Below are positions 1-15,000 of a DNA stretch of 49,346 bases, in pieces. The notes beneath the pieces were generated by a model, which did no database searches, was not told the origin of the DNA, and saw only the letters and a list, made by a program, of their open reading frames with translations. The DNA lies in NCBI GenBank assembly GCA_009698805.1, contig WLPL01000003.1, positions 1-49,346 on the forward strand, given 5' to 3'. Made by a program: the position numbers and the translations under genes. Origin of the DNA: Actinomycetota bacterium (GTDB lineage Bacteria; Actinomycetota; Actinomycetes; Actinomycetales; Microbacteriaceae). The number at the start of each line of letters is the position of its first letter. The stretch's first letter is position 1.

Positions 1-2
1 TC

Positions 3-3000
3 TCGGCTTCGACCACTTGCGGAAACCTTCTCTTTGCGGCCACCGCTTCGTCAACCGCGTCGATTAGCTTTGCCAACTCGGTTTCGGTCTCGACCAACTG
101 CTCGGGCTCGAGCATCTTCGTGCAGTCGGCAACGAACATCGTTACCGGCACCTCGGTAACCCTGCAGACGCCTAAAGCCGCGACGGCCAATCTCGTTCTG
201 TGGGCAGATACCGACCGTTCGGTTAGCGCCGGCGGCTACATCAGCTTTGGCCAGAACACATTCTTGAACACCTCAAATGGAGCAACAACCTCGGCTCAGA
301 GCGGCGGCGGTGGCATCTGGATTGCCGGTGGTGCAATGGGCTCCGACGGCTTCCCAGCGGGTTACGCATTCTCGAACACCGCAGGCGCGCCAGGCGTGGA
401 CTTCAATGCAGCGACCAACTCGGCTACCGGTTTCCGCGTTTACACCGGTGGCGGAAACCTCACCATGCGCGGTGAGTCGAGCACGTTCATCGGTATTCGA
501 GGCGCCGAAGGAACCACAATCGACTCGGGTGTTGGTTCAATCACCATTACTGGCCTTTCGACCACTTCGTCTACTGCCAACCCGCACCCGATTGAGCTGA
601 ACGTCCAGCAGGCGTTCCCACTCACACTCACCTCGGCAAAACCTTCGGGTGACGCAATCACCATCAATGGAACTTCGACCACCACAGCCAACGACTCGAT
701 TCCGATCAGCGTGATTGGTGGATCGGCAACAAACGGCACAACCTTCAGCGCAACCGGCGCCACCGGAAACATCGTGATGAACGCGGTTGGTGGAACCAAC
801 TCAGACCAAGCGATTCGCCTCATGAATTTCAACGCCTACACCGTAGGCGGAAACATCACCGTGGACGCGGGTGTCAAGGGCTTTACCTGGTGCAACTTCA
901 ACAATGGTGTTGCTTCAGTAAACATCGGTGCAGCGTCGGGTTCGTCATCTACGGGAACATTCATACTCAAGACCGACAAACTACTGACCGACACCGACCC
1001 ATTCAACGTGCGCATGGCCAAGGTTGTCGTTGAACCTTCGGGCACCAACTTCGCGGCTGCTCAATCGCTGCCGATTCCAGGCTGGACATTCAGCAACACC
1101 ACCGACTTCCGATTTGGTAAATCTGCTGCAACTGCAAGCGATATCACTGTTAGCGGCTTCACGTTCCCTGGCAACCTCGAGGTTTATGGTCGCACACTGG
1201 CTGCCTCGGGCAACAACACCATCACCAACAACTTTGACCTAGACGGAATCACGGTTGAGATCAGCGGTACGCAGATGGTTTCTGGTGTTGGCAAGCGTTT
1301 CATGGCAAAGGCAACCGGTTTGGTTCGCGTTGCCACCGGCGGCACTGTTCGCACCTACGGCGGCTTACTTTCACTCTGGGCCGACTCTGACTCGACAGGC
1401 GGCGGTTCGGTTGTTCTCAAGAGCTCAGCCAACAACGGCGCTTTCCTTTGCACAACTAATACAGGTCTATGTGGAACAGCAACCACCGGTGGCGGCGACA
1501 TAGTTCTAGGTGGTGGAGCAGTTGAAACCGACACTTCGCTCACCGATTACAACTACCGACCAGGAGGCTGGGCCACCGGAAGCACATTGGACACCGAGAC
1601 CGGTACCACCTCTGGCAATGGCGCGGCTAACAACTACAACGGTGGCGTTTACTTGGGCACCGCCGACATCAACAACGGTTCTACCCAGATTTATTCTGCT
1701 GGCGGAAACATCACGGTTCGCGGAAAGACAAACTCAGGCGCCATGACCAACTGGTCTGCGGCTGTGCCGACACCAGGCGGACTCACCATTAACTCAGGTG
1801 CAGGAAAAATATTTATCGATGCATGGATGGCGGGCACTGCAAACGGTGGCCCTATTGAGTTCAATGCGTGGGGCGGAACCACTAGCTACAAGTCGAGTAA
1901 CACGGCCGACGACTCAATCAAGATTTCGGCTCACTCGAGCTCAAACGTTGGTAACGTCTGGGGCGGCAACGCGGGAACAACCTTCACCAACACTTCGGGT
2001 GGTGGTTTTGTTCTTCAGGCAGATGCAATCAACGACAATCTACTAACGAAGTACAACGTCACAGGCAAGATCGCCATCGAGCCCTACGGCAGCGCTTGGT
2101 ACACCACTCCAAACTTCGACAACGACTACTCCTTGGTCACTTCGACCCCGAGCGTTATCCGGTTCGGCAAGGCCGGTGCCACCGGAACCGTTAACTTCCC
2201 TGGCGGGCTCTCGATCGGTGCGCCGATTGAGGCTTACGGCACCGACGTAACGATCAACGGCAACCTAACCAACACACTCTCAGGTGCAAAGTTGCTCGTG
2301 AAGGCAACTGCAGGAATCACTACTTCGGTTACAACCGCCGGCACTATTCAGACCAACAACGGCCCGATCATCTTTTGGGCAGACGCCGACAAGGTGGCCG
2401 GTACAGCATCTAACGGCGGAAACATCCAGATTGGCGTTTCGACCACAATCAAGAGCCAAGGTGGCGCAATCACCATCGCCGGTGGACTTGACGACGGTGG
2501 TACCGATTCGGGTCTTTCGGCGGTGAACGGTTATGACGACCGAGTAGCTGGCGACGGTGTGCCAGACGGCCACGCTAAGGGCACCACCACCGGCGCAGAC
2601 TCAACTGGCTCAGATGGCATTTGGCTCGGCAGCACCCACCTCATCTACTCTGCAGGCGGAAATATCTTTATGGCCGGTTGGGGATCAAGCCGCACTAACC
2701 CTGCCGTTCAAGAAACCGGAATTCAGTCAAGCGTCGGAACCGTCGACTCGGGTACTGGTCTTCTTCAGGTAACTGGTAAAGCAAACGGTACGGCTTGTGG
2801 TTCTCACGGAATCTACGTGAACGCGCAAGGCGCTGGAGTTGGTGCGCCTGACGTTTGGACCTCGGCGAACACGACCGCCAATGCAATTCGCATCACCGGT
2901 GATGCCTCGGCATCAACCGGTTCTTGTAACCGAGGCATCGTTGCCTGGCAGTACGCAGCCAACCAGGGCACCACCGCCTATCAAGGATTCCGCGTTTTGG

Positions 3001-6000
3001 CCACTGGTACTGGCGGTGGCGTAACCCTCAACGGTTACGGCGCAAACAACTCGGGTAACGTAAACAATGATGGTCTCGACCTAAACTTCACAGACATCTT
3101 GGCAACGAGCGGCCCGATAACGCTAAATGGTTCGACCCCGACTGCGGTAGGCGACACGAGTGCGGGTGTTGCCATCGGTAAGTACGCAAACGGGTCAAAC
3201 ACCGTGCGTTTAGGTGGATTCCCGGCTTATAGCTACACGAACCAGGCTGGCACCCTCACCAACTTTGCAACTTCGTCTTCGCCAATTGTGATCAACACCG
3301 ACCGCATGTGGACGCAGTACTCAAACATCGGCACGATCTTCAACACCACCAGCACCGTGAAGATTCTGCCACTAGAGCAGTCGTTCGATCAGAGCACGGC
3401 GAATGGTTTCGATTTTGCCAACATTGCATTTGCTTCAACAGTTTCAAGCTTCCAGCTTGGTAAGTCGGGCACGGCGCTAACCCAGTCAAACAAGGCGATT
3501 CGCTATAACTCGGCTTCGACGCTGGCTGGCCCGTTCACAATCTATGGCAGCAATATCGCCGTGGACACCACGGTCAGCACAACCGGCGCTAACGCCGACA
3601 TCACTCTGCAAGCAACCGGTACGGCGACCGCCTCTGGCGCTCTGACGACGTCTGGCGCAACCTCAAACGTCGTCATCAACGGCACGAACCTTTCGACGGC
3701 AGCGGTCACCACCACCACGGGTAACGTGACCCTCACTGGCACGGGCACCGTTACCTCCACAGGCGCAGTCACCGCGGCCGGAACTGGTTCAACCATGACC
3801 GCGAGCGGAACAACCATGACATTCGCTGCGGTTTCGGGAAACAGCGGTATCACCATCACCGGCACGGCGGCTGCGACTGTCAATGGCACAATGACCACCA
3901 CTGCATCGTCCGCTCCCGTTTCAGTAACCGGCACAAGCGTCTCGACGGCGACCACGTCATCAGCCGGCCCGGTCACTCTTAGAGCAACCACAACAACGCT
4001 CGGTAGCGGTGCGATCACCGCGGTTGGTGATGTTTCGCTAACCGCCGGAACCACCGTCACAGCTTCTGCCGCTGTTGCAACAACCGGCACCGGTTCAGAT
4101 GTGGTTGCAACCGGTACGACCATGAGCTTCACCACGATCAGCGCCGACGCTGGCATCTCAGTGACCGGTAGCCTCAACGCAACTACCACCACCTTGACCA
4201 CCACCGGAACCCTGGCTCCGGTGAGCGTTAGCGGTGCCATTGTGCGAACTGCCGGCATCACGGCAACCGGCAACGTGACCTTGACCGGCACAAGCACCGT
4301 CACGTCGACCGCCGGAGTGAGCGCCACCGGCACTGGCGCAACCATTTCGGCAACCGGTACCGTGATGGACTTCACCTCGCTTGCCGGTAACGCGGGCGTC
4401 TCGGTTGTTGGTTCTTCGACCAACTCAATCTCGGCAGCAATCACCACCACTGGCACGCTAGCCCCGGTAACCATCAGTGGAACAACCGTTGGTGTCGTCT
4501 CGGTCACAGCCACAGGAGACATAACCCTGACGGGTACCTCGACCGTCACTGCAACCGGAACCGTGGCAACTACAGGAACAGGTAAAACCGTTACATCGAC
4601 AGGTACGGCGCTTAGCTTTGTGGCGGTTTCGGCCGACGCGGGTGTCAACCTGGACGCTTCGACCACAAACACCGTGACCGGCACGATCACCACCAGCGGC
4701 ACCCTGGCTCCGGTAACAGTCGACGGAACCGTGGTTAAGACAGCCGCGATTACCTCGACAGGTGACGTTTTGCTGAAGTCAACCGGTGAAATCATCGCCA
4801 GCGGCGCCATCGCGGTTAGCGGCGCCGGTGAGTTCGCAAAGCTTTGGGCAGACTCAGACAACTCGGGCTCTGGGGGTGGCGGTATCTGGACCAAGGCGAC
4901 CATCACCACCAACGGCGGCGCAATCATTCTTTCTGGCGGCACCAACCCGCTCACCGGTTGCGCAAGGGGTCTCTCGACAACCGGTTACATCGGTGTGCAG
5001 ATTGACGCCAACATCACCTCGGCAGGTGGAGACGTCACCATTTGTGGCGAAGAAGCATCTGCCGGCGGCAACATCGCCGGTGTGGCCCTAACCGGCACCG
5101 TCTCGGCCGGCGCCGGAAACGTGAGCATCACCGGAAAGCTCAACGTACTAAACACAGACACCAGCTATTGGCACGCTGGCCTTGAAATGGGTAACAGCGC
5201 GGCCGGCGGAAACGTGACAACCACCACCGGCAATATCACGCTTCTCGGAACAGCCAACGGCAACACCTATGTGAACCACCGCGGAATGCTGGTTTGGCCG
5301 ATGTCGCTGACCTCAACCTCTGGTTCCATTAGCGTCACTGGTATCGGCGCTACCGGCAGCGCATCAAACAACTGGGATATGCAGATGGGTGCCTCGGGCA
5401 ACGTGGTTTCAACCTCGGGCCCGGTCACCTTCAACGGTTCAACTGCAACCGGCTTGCAGTTTGTATACATGTCGATCACCTCGGGTACGTCTGTCACCAT
5501 GACTGCACCGAAGATCACCTTCGCTGCAACCAAGGTTTACGGAGCGGTCCCAGTGCTCATTCAGCCTTCTGGGTCAAGCTTCACCACGGACCTTGACACC
5601 GATGCTCTAAACCTCAGTACCGACGTAACAAGCTTCACGATCGGCCGCGACAAAGACGGTGCAACCGCTCAGTCGGGTGGTTCGGTTTTGCTTTACAACG
5701 AGTCTCTTGCGGGATCTACTGCGACTGCAACAGGCAATGTGACTAAAATCGCCGGTCCGATCAAGATCTTCGCCGACAACATCACTGTTGGCACTTCACT
5801 TGAGAACACAGAGACGACTGTTGGTAAGAACAACATCTTGCTCAAGGCAACCCAGAACATAGTCCAAAACCTGTCTTACACAGTGAAGACGGCTGGCGGC
5901 GACGTGATCCTGTGGTCTAACGCAGATGGGGTAGCTGACGGAAACGTGACCACCTCCACTGGCGCGATCACCACGGCCGGCGGTAACTTCATTGTTGCGG

Positions 6001-9000
6001 GTGGTGCAACGGTTGATGCCGATGGTTACCCCAACGGCTACGCTCGAGCCCTAGATGTGACCGGTCGCAACGGAATTCTGCTTAACGGCCCGGTCACAAC
6101 CTCAGGCGGTAAAGCAACTCTGCTAGGTGAGAGTCCTGGCGGAGCTGTCAACGGCATGAACACCGGTGTTTACCTCGACACGGGATCATCGTTGAACACC
6201 GGCGCTGGCGACATCTTAATCAACGGCCGTACAGCCTCGACCAACACTTACTCTTCGTTCACCGACGGCGTTCGCTTCGGAAACAACTCGACCGCTGTCA
6301 CGCTGACCACCACGAGTGGATCGGTCACAGTCACCGGTGACACCTCGAACAACGGAACCTCGACGTACCGTCGTGGTGTCTTGATGTATCCACTTCAGGT
6401 GACTACGACAACCGGAGCTATCTCGATTACTGGTAAGTCGACAAACGTCACCGGTGGCTACGATGTGTGGTCTGGTAATACCACCAGTGGCTCATCGATA
6501 ACCTCAACTTCCGGCACAATCACGGTTACCGGAAACGGTAGCGGTTCAACCTGGTTCGAAAAGATGACGATGAGCACCTCGGCTCTGACTCTTGTCACTG
6601 CCAACAACCTGACCTGGGGAGCAGCTGCCGCTGCTTTCAACGGCACTGGACCTGTGGTCGTTGAACCAATCGGTACCGACTGGATCGGTCAATCGAACAC
6701 CGTGAACACGACCGGTGACCTCGACATGTCGTCTGTCACCGTTGCCAGCGGAAAGTCCTCGTTCCGCATTGGAAAGTACAACTCGGCGACTTCCCACTCA
6801 ACAAAGGTTGTTACCGCGCCTGCAATAAGCGTTGCGGGTTCGTTGAGCATCTACGGTGGCAGCATCGCGCTCGGGGCGACTACATCTGTGACCAGCGCAT
6901 CCGACAGCCTATTGGTGAAGGCCACCGGCTCGATAACCACCGCTGCAACACCGACCATCTCAAGCAAGGCAGGCGACCTAACCCTTTGGGCTGACTCAGA
7001 GGCAAACAAGTCGGGCGCGATCTTCTTAGGCACTGCAACCCCAACGGCTGCGTCCGTCACCTCTCTTGGAGGTGTCATCTCAATCGCAGGTGGCTTGGAC
7101 GACGGCGGCACAGACGTTGAGTCCGGTCGAACCGCGGGCGACAACCGTCCTGACGGTTGGGCTTACTCAACCAGCACGACCGGCACTGCCGTTACTGACT
7201 CACGCGGAATCTCGATCATGAATAACAGCTCAATCTCGAGCTCAAACGCCGACATTTTCATTGCTGGCCAACTAGCCGAGAACCGCACCATCGGCGATGC
7301 TGCAGGTGTGCGCATTTACAACGGCACGCAAATTGCCGCTGGAACCGGTCGCATTCACATCTACGGCAAGGCACTGAACACGTCAACCGGCGGTTGGATG
7401 TATGGAATCTCGATAAACGGTGGTTCAAGCACTCGAGCTACAACGATCACGACAACTGGAACACAGTCTGACTCGATCGTTATCTCGGGCAAGGTTTACG
7501 GAACCGCAACCCGTTCGCCAGGCGTCATGTTCAACTCTGGAACCAGCTACACGCCAACGGGTAACTACGTTGCAAACTCTTCATCGGGTGGCATTTCGAT
7601 TACGGGTAGGGCGCCGGGTGCGGCCAGCTCCGACCTAACTGACATCGTTGGTGATGGTATCGAGCTTGGTAAGGCTGGGTTCTACTCGAAGTCTGGTTCG
7701 GTAACTCTGAATGGTGAAACTGCTGCTGCGACCACCACGAACTCTTATGGAATATCGTTTGCTCACAATGCAACCTATGACGCGGGTATCGCAGAATTCG
7801 GAGCATCGGTCGGCGCGCTAACACTGAACTCGGTCGACATGACGTCTTCTTCGGCAAACGTCGTTTTGAATGCCGATTCGTACTCGGTCACCACCAACCC
7901 GAACATCAAGACCACCGGAACCTTCTCGATGTCGACACCAACCGGTTACGCTTCAAACTCGTTCGACCGTGCCGTGACCATGTCGAAGTTCACCATCGCT
8001 TCGACGGTTACGGGTATCACGGTTGGTAACCAGGGCACCTCGGGTGCCGACCAAAACACCGCTGCTATCACGGTTGACTCGGCTTGCTCAATCGCAGGCC
8101 CGATCTCGGTCTACGGTGGCGACATCACAATATCGGCTAGCCAGACGTCCACTTCGCTGAATGCGAAGCTGACCTTCAAGGCGACCGGCAAGATTGTTAC
8201 CTCAGCAGGAACCAGCGCCGCGGTTCCGTTCGTGCTGCGCACCAACAAGGGTGACCTGACGCTTTGGTCCAACGCTGCCGGCACGGCGTCTAACGGCTCG
8301 ATCTTTGTCGACAAATACAACTACCTCGATACAACCAACGCAACCGGGACCTCGATGACAACAGGCGGCGGACGCATTAGCATCGCCGGTGGCCTGAACG
8401 CCGACGCAAACGGTGTTCCGACCGGATACGCAACCAGCGACACCGCTGCCGACGGCGCTGGGGGTGTCGCCCTAGGAACAGCGACCACTGGCGGTGGCAC
8501 AGGCTGGCTCAAGATGTATTCGGGTGGTGGCGACATCACGGTTCGCGGTTCGTCTTCGCAGGCCAAGGGAATCCTGGCGCCTTCGGGCTACGACATCAAC
8601 TCTGGTGAGGGAGCGATTGTCATCGACGGCAAGTCGACCGGTACCACGGCTTCTTACAACGGCGAAGGTGTTGAGCTAGCCTACGGCGCTACCGTTAGCG
8701 CGGCTTCGAGCATTCTCTCGGCCAAGGCGACCGGCACCGCAATTTCGATCACCGGTTCATCGACCGCTACGAGCTCGTTTGGCGTGATCAGCAACAACTG
8801 GTCGACCGGCGTGATCACCACTATCGCTGCTACCGGGGGCGGAAGCGTTCTTATCAAGGGCACCGGCCCAACCGACGGGCAGTTCAAATACAACAACATC
8901 CTCGCCAACGGTGGCGACATCACCTTCGAAATGTCGACCAACGGTGCCGTCTTCGCTAACAACAAGTTTGGCTACGCGGCCTCAACCGTGGTAACAGCCG

Positions 9001-12000
9001 ACTCCGGAAACATCATTTACAAGGGCGACAAGTACACCGGCGCATCGACGAACGCTTTCTCGAACACCGGTTACGCCTGGATCCAGACCTCAACCGCTGG
9101 CAAGACTATCGACCTCGGTGGTGCAGATTCGGGCACCAACCTTGGCGTTTCGAATGCCGAACTTGGTGAATTTAGCAACCAGAGCGTGCTGCGATTGGGA
9201 ACCACAAGCAGCGGAAACGTCACGGTAACTGCAAACATTTCCCTGGCCGGTAAGACTTTCGCTATTCGCTCTGGCGGCAACGTCACCGCCAACGCCGGCA
9301 TCAGCATCACGGCAGCCAATCTGGCAATCTCGGCAGCCGGAACCATCAGCATGCCCGGCAGCAACAACGTGCCTGGCACCCTCGCTCTCGCAGCCGGCGG
9401 AGCAACTGCAAGCTACACCACATCTGTCACCTACACGCCGGCCACCGTTGACTCGATCGACCCGATTTACGGCATCGTTAAAAACCTCAGCGTTACCGGT
9501 ATCCCTTCTGCTCTCGCAACTCAGACCGAATACATCGGTGTAAACATCACCGGCCCGCCTACGGTTATTTTGAAAGACAGCTACGGCAACACCATCAACG
9601 GCTACAACCTCGCCAACTCGAACTACACGATCACCGCCTCTGTGAGCGGTGGCCCAACACTTTCAGGAACCACGTCCAAGTCGGTAGTGCTAGGTTCGGC
9701 AACCTTCGCTGACCTAAAATTCGGCACCTCGGCAGGCACCGCTCAGCTAACGTTCGCGGTCACCACCAGCGGTTCGTTCTCAGTCACCGGCACGGCGAGT
9801 GTCACATCGAGCAATTACACTGTTCAGTTCGGTGACCCATCCCAGTTGGTTGTTACGACAGCTGCTGGTGGTACCAAGAAGGCCGGAACCGCATTCACCA
9901 CGCAACCGGTGATCTCAATCAAGGACGCCGGCGGCAACGTCGTAAGTTCGGGTAACGGACTCACCGCACGAGTCACCGCAACCGTGGCTGGCGCAAACGG
10001 TGTGATCATCGGAACCGGTTACGCCGATGCCGTCAATGGCGTTGCCACTTTCACGGGGCTTGGCCTCGGCGGAACAGTTTCTACCGACTACACGATCAGC
10101 TACGCAATCTCGATCACTGGCGCTGGCGGTAACACCATCGCGTTGACGGTTGCCCAAGCCGCTGTTCAGCTCACTCACGGAATTCCGGCCTCGCTCTCGG
10201 TTGCCGGGTCTGCAACCGCTAAGTCGGCAGCCGCACTGTCTTCGCAGCCGGTCGTCACCGTGCTCGACGCCTACGGCAACACCGCGACAACCTACAGCGG
10301 CCAGATCGTTGCCAGCGGAACCGGCCTAACCGGCACCAAGACCAAGGCTTTGGTCAACGGTGTCGCCGACTTTGCTTCTCTTGGTCTGACCCTCACAGGC
10401 ACGACTGGCAACTACACGATTGCCTTCAAGTTGCAGGACGCAACCCCGGCAGACGTGGCCGGAATAACGGCTTCAAAGACAATCGCCCTCTCATACGGTG
10501 CCGTCACGCAGGTTTCGGTCACCACCCCGGGAGCCGGCGCAAGCTCTCGCCAGGTGTTCACTACCCAGCCGGTGGTAACCCTCCTAGACTCGGCCGGAAA
10601 CACTGTCGCCGACTCGACTCTCGGTGTCGAAGCGGTTGTGACAGGCGCAACCTTGGGTGGCACCACAACCGTCTCGGCCGTAAACGGTGTCGCAACCTTC
10701 AACAACCTGAAGCTCACCGGCACCTCGGGCACCTACTCAATCGAGTATCGCCTAGCGCTGACCACCTCAACCAAGACCACTCAGTCGATCCAGCTTGCCT
10801 TCGGTGCGGCAACACAGCTGAGTGTCTCGACTCAGGCAGCCGGTTTCACCAACCGCGTCGCGTTCACCACACAGCCGATTGTCAGCGTCCTCGACGCCGA
10901 TGGAAACCTAGTCTCTAACTCGACCGCCTCAGTTTCGGTGACGTCTTCGACGGGTAACGGTGCGGCGCTAGGCGGAACCACAAGCCTCAGTGCGGTAAAC
11001 GGTTTGGTCTCGTTCACGAACCTGAAGTTCACGGGTCTTGTTGGTTCATACACGCTGAGCTTTGCGACTACCGGCCTTACCTCGGCAACTCAAATCGTGA
11101 CCTTGCTCCCCGGAGCTGCAACAAAGCTTGGCATCAACACCGCGGCGGCGGGTGCTGTTAACGCGGTTGCGCTAACAACCCAGCCGAAGGTTGAAGTTCA
11201 AGACGCCGACGGCAACGTCGTTACCGGCTCTAGCGCATCGATCGCGGTTGCGTTGGTCGAGACAACGGCAACTTTGACCGGCACCTCAAGTGCCACGGCG
11301 GCTTCGGGTATCGCGACCTTCACCGGCCAGAAGTTGACCGGAACCATCGGTTCTTACACCCTGCGATTCACCTCGACTGGGCTAACCGGTGTCGATGGTG
11401 CGGTAACTCTGACTTTCGGTGCGGCTCATCACCTACAGATCGAAACTGGTGTTGCGGGTGTTGCGAACCGCATTGCGTTCACCAGTCAACCAGTGGTCAG
11501 TATTCTTGACGTCTCGGGCAACCGAGTCACCAACTCGACAAATGACGTGACTGTTTCGGCTTCGGCCGGCAATGGCGCTGTCCTAAGCGGCACCAAGACG
11601 ATCACGCCAGCTAGCGGTCTTTCGACCTTCACCGGCCTAAAGTTCACCGGTTTGGTTGGCGACTACAGCCTCAGCTACTCGGCAACCGGTCTAACCGGCG
11701 CGAGTGAGACCGTAACCCTCAAGTTCGGCGTTGCGACCAAGGTTGTTGCTACCACCGCTGCTGCCGGGTTTACCAACCGAGTTGCCTTCACTACTCAACC
11801 GGTCGCGAAGATTCAGGACGCCGACGGTAACGTCGTCACCGATTCAACCGCGACGATTACCGCCAGCTCTTCAGCCGGTAATGGCGCTGTCTTGGGCGGA
11901 GCGGCTTCGGGCGACGCGACTAACGGCGTGGTCAACTTCAGCGGCTTGAAGTACACCGGTCTGGTTGGTTCGTACACTCTCACCTACGCTTCCACGGGCC

Positions 12001-15000
12001 TAACCAGCGACACTCAGACCATCACTTTGCTACCTGGTGCGGCCACTCACCTTTCGGTTGACCAGGCGAACACCGCTTCGGTTGCAAATACCGTGGTCTT
12101 TGCGGCTCAGCCGAAGATCTCGGTTCGCGACGCCGACGAAAACGTTGTGACCGCCTCGACCGCTCAGGTTGACGTCGCACTTGTTGGCGCTGGGGCCGTT
12201 CTCGGTGGCACCTCCTCTAAGAATGCCGTTTTGGGCGTCGCCACCTTCGCCGGCCTAAAGCTAACCGGAACCATCGGTTCATACACTCTGCGATTCACGT
12301 CAACCGGGCTAACGGGCGTCGACAGCGCGATCTCATTGACTTTCGGAGCTGCTGATCACCTACAGATCGAAACGGGTGTTGCGGGTGTTGCGAACCGCAT
12401 TGCGTTCACCAGTCAACCAGTGGTCAGTATTCTTGACGTCTCGGGCAACCGAGTCACCAACTCGACAAATGACGTGACTGTTTCGGCTTCGGCTGGCAAT
12501 GGCGCTGTCCTAAGCGGCACCAAGACCATAACTCCGGCATCGGGCCTATCGACCTTCACAGGCCTGAAGTTCACCGGTTTGGTTGGCGACTACACCCTCA
12601 CCTATTCGGCAACTGGTCTAACCAGCGCGAGTGAGACCGTGACTCTACGATTCGGTGCTGCAACTCAGGTTGCAATCGCAACCCAGCCTTCCGGCGGAAA
12701 CGCTGCCGGTGATGCTTTGACGACTCAGCCGGTCTTGAAGATCCAAGACGCCGATGGCAACCTCGTGACCAACTCGACTGCGACCGTCACGGTGGCTGTT
12801 GACGCAGATGCCACCGGCAACCTCACCGAAGGAACCACTAGCGTTGCTGCTGTTGGAGGAACCGCTGCTTTCGCAGGTATCAAGTTTGTTGGAACCCCTG
12901 GTAAGAACTACAAGCTCGCTTTCGGTTCGACCGGGCTAACCGGCATTTCCAGCTCGAACATCAACGTCACGCACGCGACCGCAAGCCAGCTAGTTGTTTC
13001 GAGCATCGGCTCGGCCCGCGCGGGTATAGCCTTCGGATCCCAGCCAACGGTCACGCTGAGGGACCGCTATGGTTACACCGTCACGTCTGGTTCGGCATCG
13101 ACCGCGACCGTCACCGCGAACTCAACCACCGGAACCCTGAACGGCACTAAGACCAAACAGCTGGTGGCTGGTGTAGTTACGTTTAGCGGCCTGTCGATTA
13201 GCGGCACCTCTGGTTCATACACGGTCAGCTTCACCAGCGACGTACCGATGTTCTCGACTAGCGCATCGGTCACTTTGACCTACGGTGTTGCTCATCACCT
13301 CACGATTACCCGCCAACCGGTTGGTGGCAACAAGGTCGGCGACTCCCTAACCACGCAGCCTTGGGTTGAAGTGCGTGACGCCGACGGCAACCTGGTTTCG
13401 GACAACACCGACACCCTTTCTCTAGACGTCAACGACACCGCGGGTTCGGTCGCCGAAGGCACAACTTCTATGGCTGCGATTGCTGGTGTTGCCAAATTCA
13501 CCGGCGTCATCGTCTCGGGTGACTCGAGCAAGACCTACAAGCTGAACTTCACCTCAGGCACGCTCACCGCCGCGCTTTCGTCTGGTTTCACGTTGACTCA
13601 CGCGGACGCGTCCAAGTTGGTTCTCGACACACCGGCGTCCGGTTTCAGAGCTGGCGTCGGCTTCAACACGGCACCTTCGCTAACGCTTCGCGACCGCTAC
13701 GACAACGTTGTTACTACCGGCGCTAACGCAACCCGAAGCATCGTCGTTGCCCCAAATAAGGGCACGTTGAGTGGCACGAAGACCAAGAGCCTCGTTGCAG
13801 GAGCTACCACCTTTGCCGACCTGAGCCTGGCCGGTGCTATCGCAAGTGACTACTCGCTCACCTACACCGCGGGCACATTCACGGCAACCCAAACCGGAAT
13901 CACGCTGGGCTACGGTGCGGCAGATCACCTGAGCATGAAGACCGCGCCTGTTGGCGGAAGCAAGACCGGCGACCTTCTTGCTGGCCAGCCGGAGATCAAC
14001 GTCTTGGACGCATCAAATAACGTTGTTGCCAACTCGGCCGTAGACGTCACGGTTTCGGTTTACAACGACGCAACTGGTTCTATCACTGACGGCGCAACGG
14101 TCACCTCGGTGAATGGTGTCGCCACGTTTACTGGCGTGAAGTTGGTCGGCAAGCCGGGCACCAGTTACACATTGAGATTTAGCTCGAGTAACTTGATAGC
14201 AGTCAATGCCAATGCGTTGAGCGTTGTTCACGCCGACGCTGCTGCGTTGGTTTACGTGACTCAACCAACGGGCGGCAACATGACTGCGGTCAAGTTGACC
14301 ACTCAGCCCGTTCTAGAACTTCAAGACCGCTTTGGCAACCGAGTCACCAGCGACAGCAGCTCAACTGTTTCCGCTTCGATTGGGGCCGGTGGAGACATTT
14401 CAACCGGTCAGCAGACGGTGACGCTAGTCTCTGGCCGCGCAACCTTCACAAACCTAATTCTGATCGGCACCGCTCTGCAGAACTACAAGTTCGGCTTTGC
14501 TGTTGACGGCACTTCGATTGCTTCGGCATCGTCAAACAACGTTTCGGTGGTTCACAACGTTGCGTCCACTCTGGTTCTAAGTCAAGCGGTCGGTTCTCGC
14601 GCCGGTGTCGCGTTCACCGCTCAACCCGTTGTCACTGTCACCGACGCCTATGGCAACACGGTAATCGACGGCTCTGGTTCGGCCGCCCTAATCACCGCGA
14701 GCGTAAACAAGGACTCCCTAGTCGGCACGGCTTCGGTTCGCGCCTCGGCCGGTGTTGCCGCATTCACGAACCTAGGCATCGGCGGCTTGATCGGCAGCCA
14801 CACCCTGAGCTTTGCAATCGACGCTCCGACCCTCCCTGCCGCAACCCAGAGCCTAAACGTCACCTTTGGTGACGCACTCGCACTTTCACTAACCACAGCT
14901 CCGGCTGGAGGCAACCGAACGGCCGACGACCTCGCCACCCAGCCGGTCGTCAGGGTGTTGGACGTCTACGGCAACGTGGTCACCAGCTCTAGCGCGGTCG

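Noticed and set aside
120-122. GTG at 120 as the true start of the giant protein
   Set aside because: The same frame with the same Ser/Thr-rich composition continues upstream to position 3 without a stop; no RBS-like sequence is seen.
3542-4954. 470-aa minus-strand ORF inside the giant gene
   Set aside because: Antisense of a low-complexity Thr/Ser/Gly-rich repeat region with few minus-strand stops; translation is Val/Pro/Thr-biased with no family signature.
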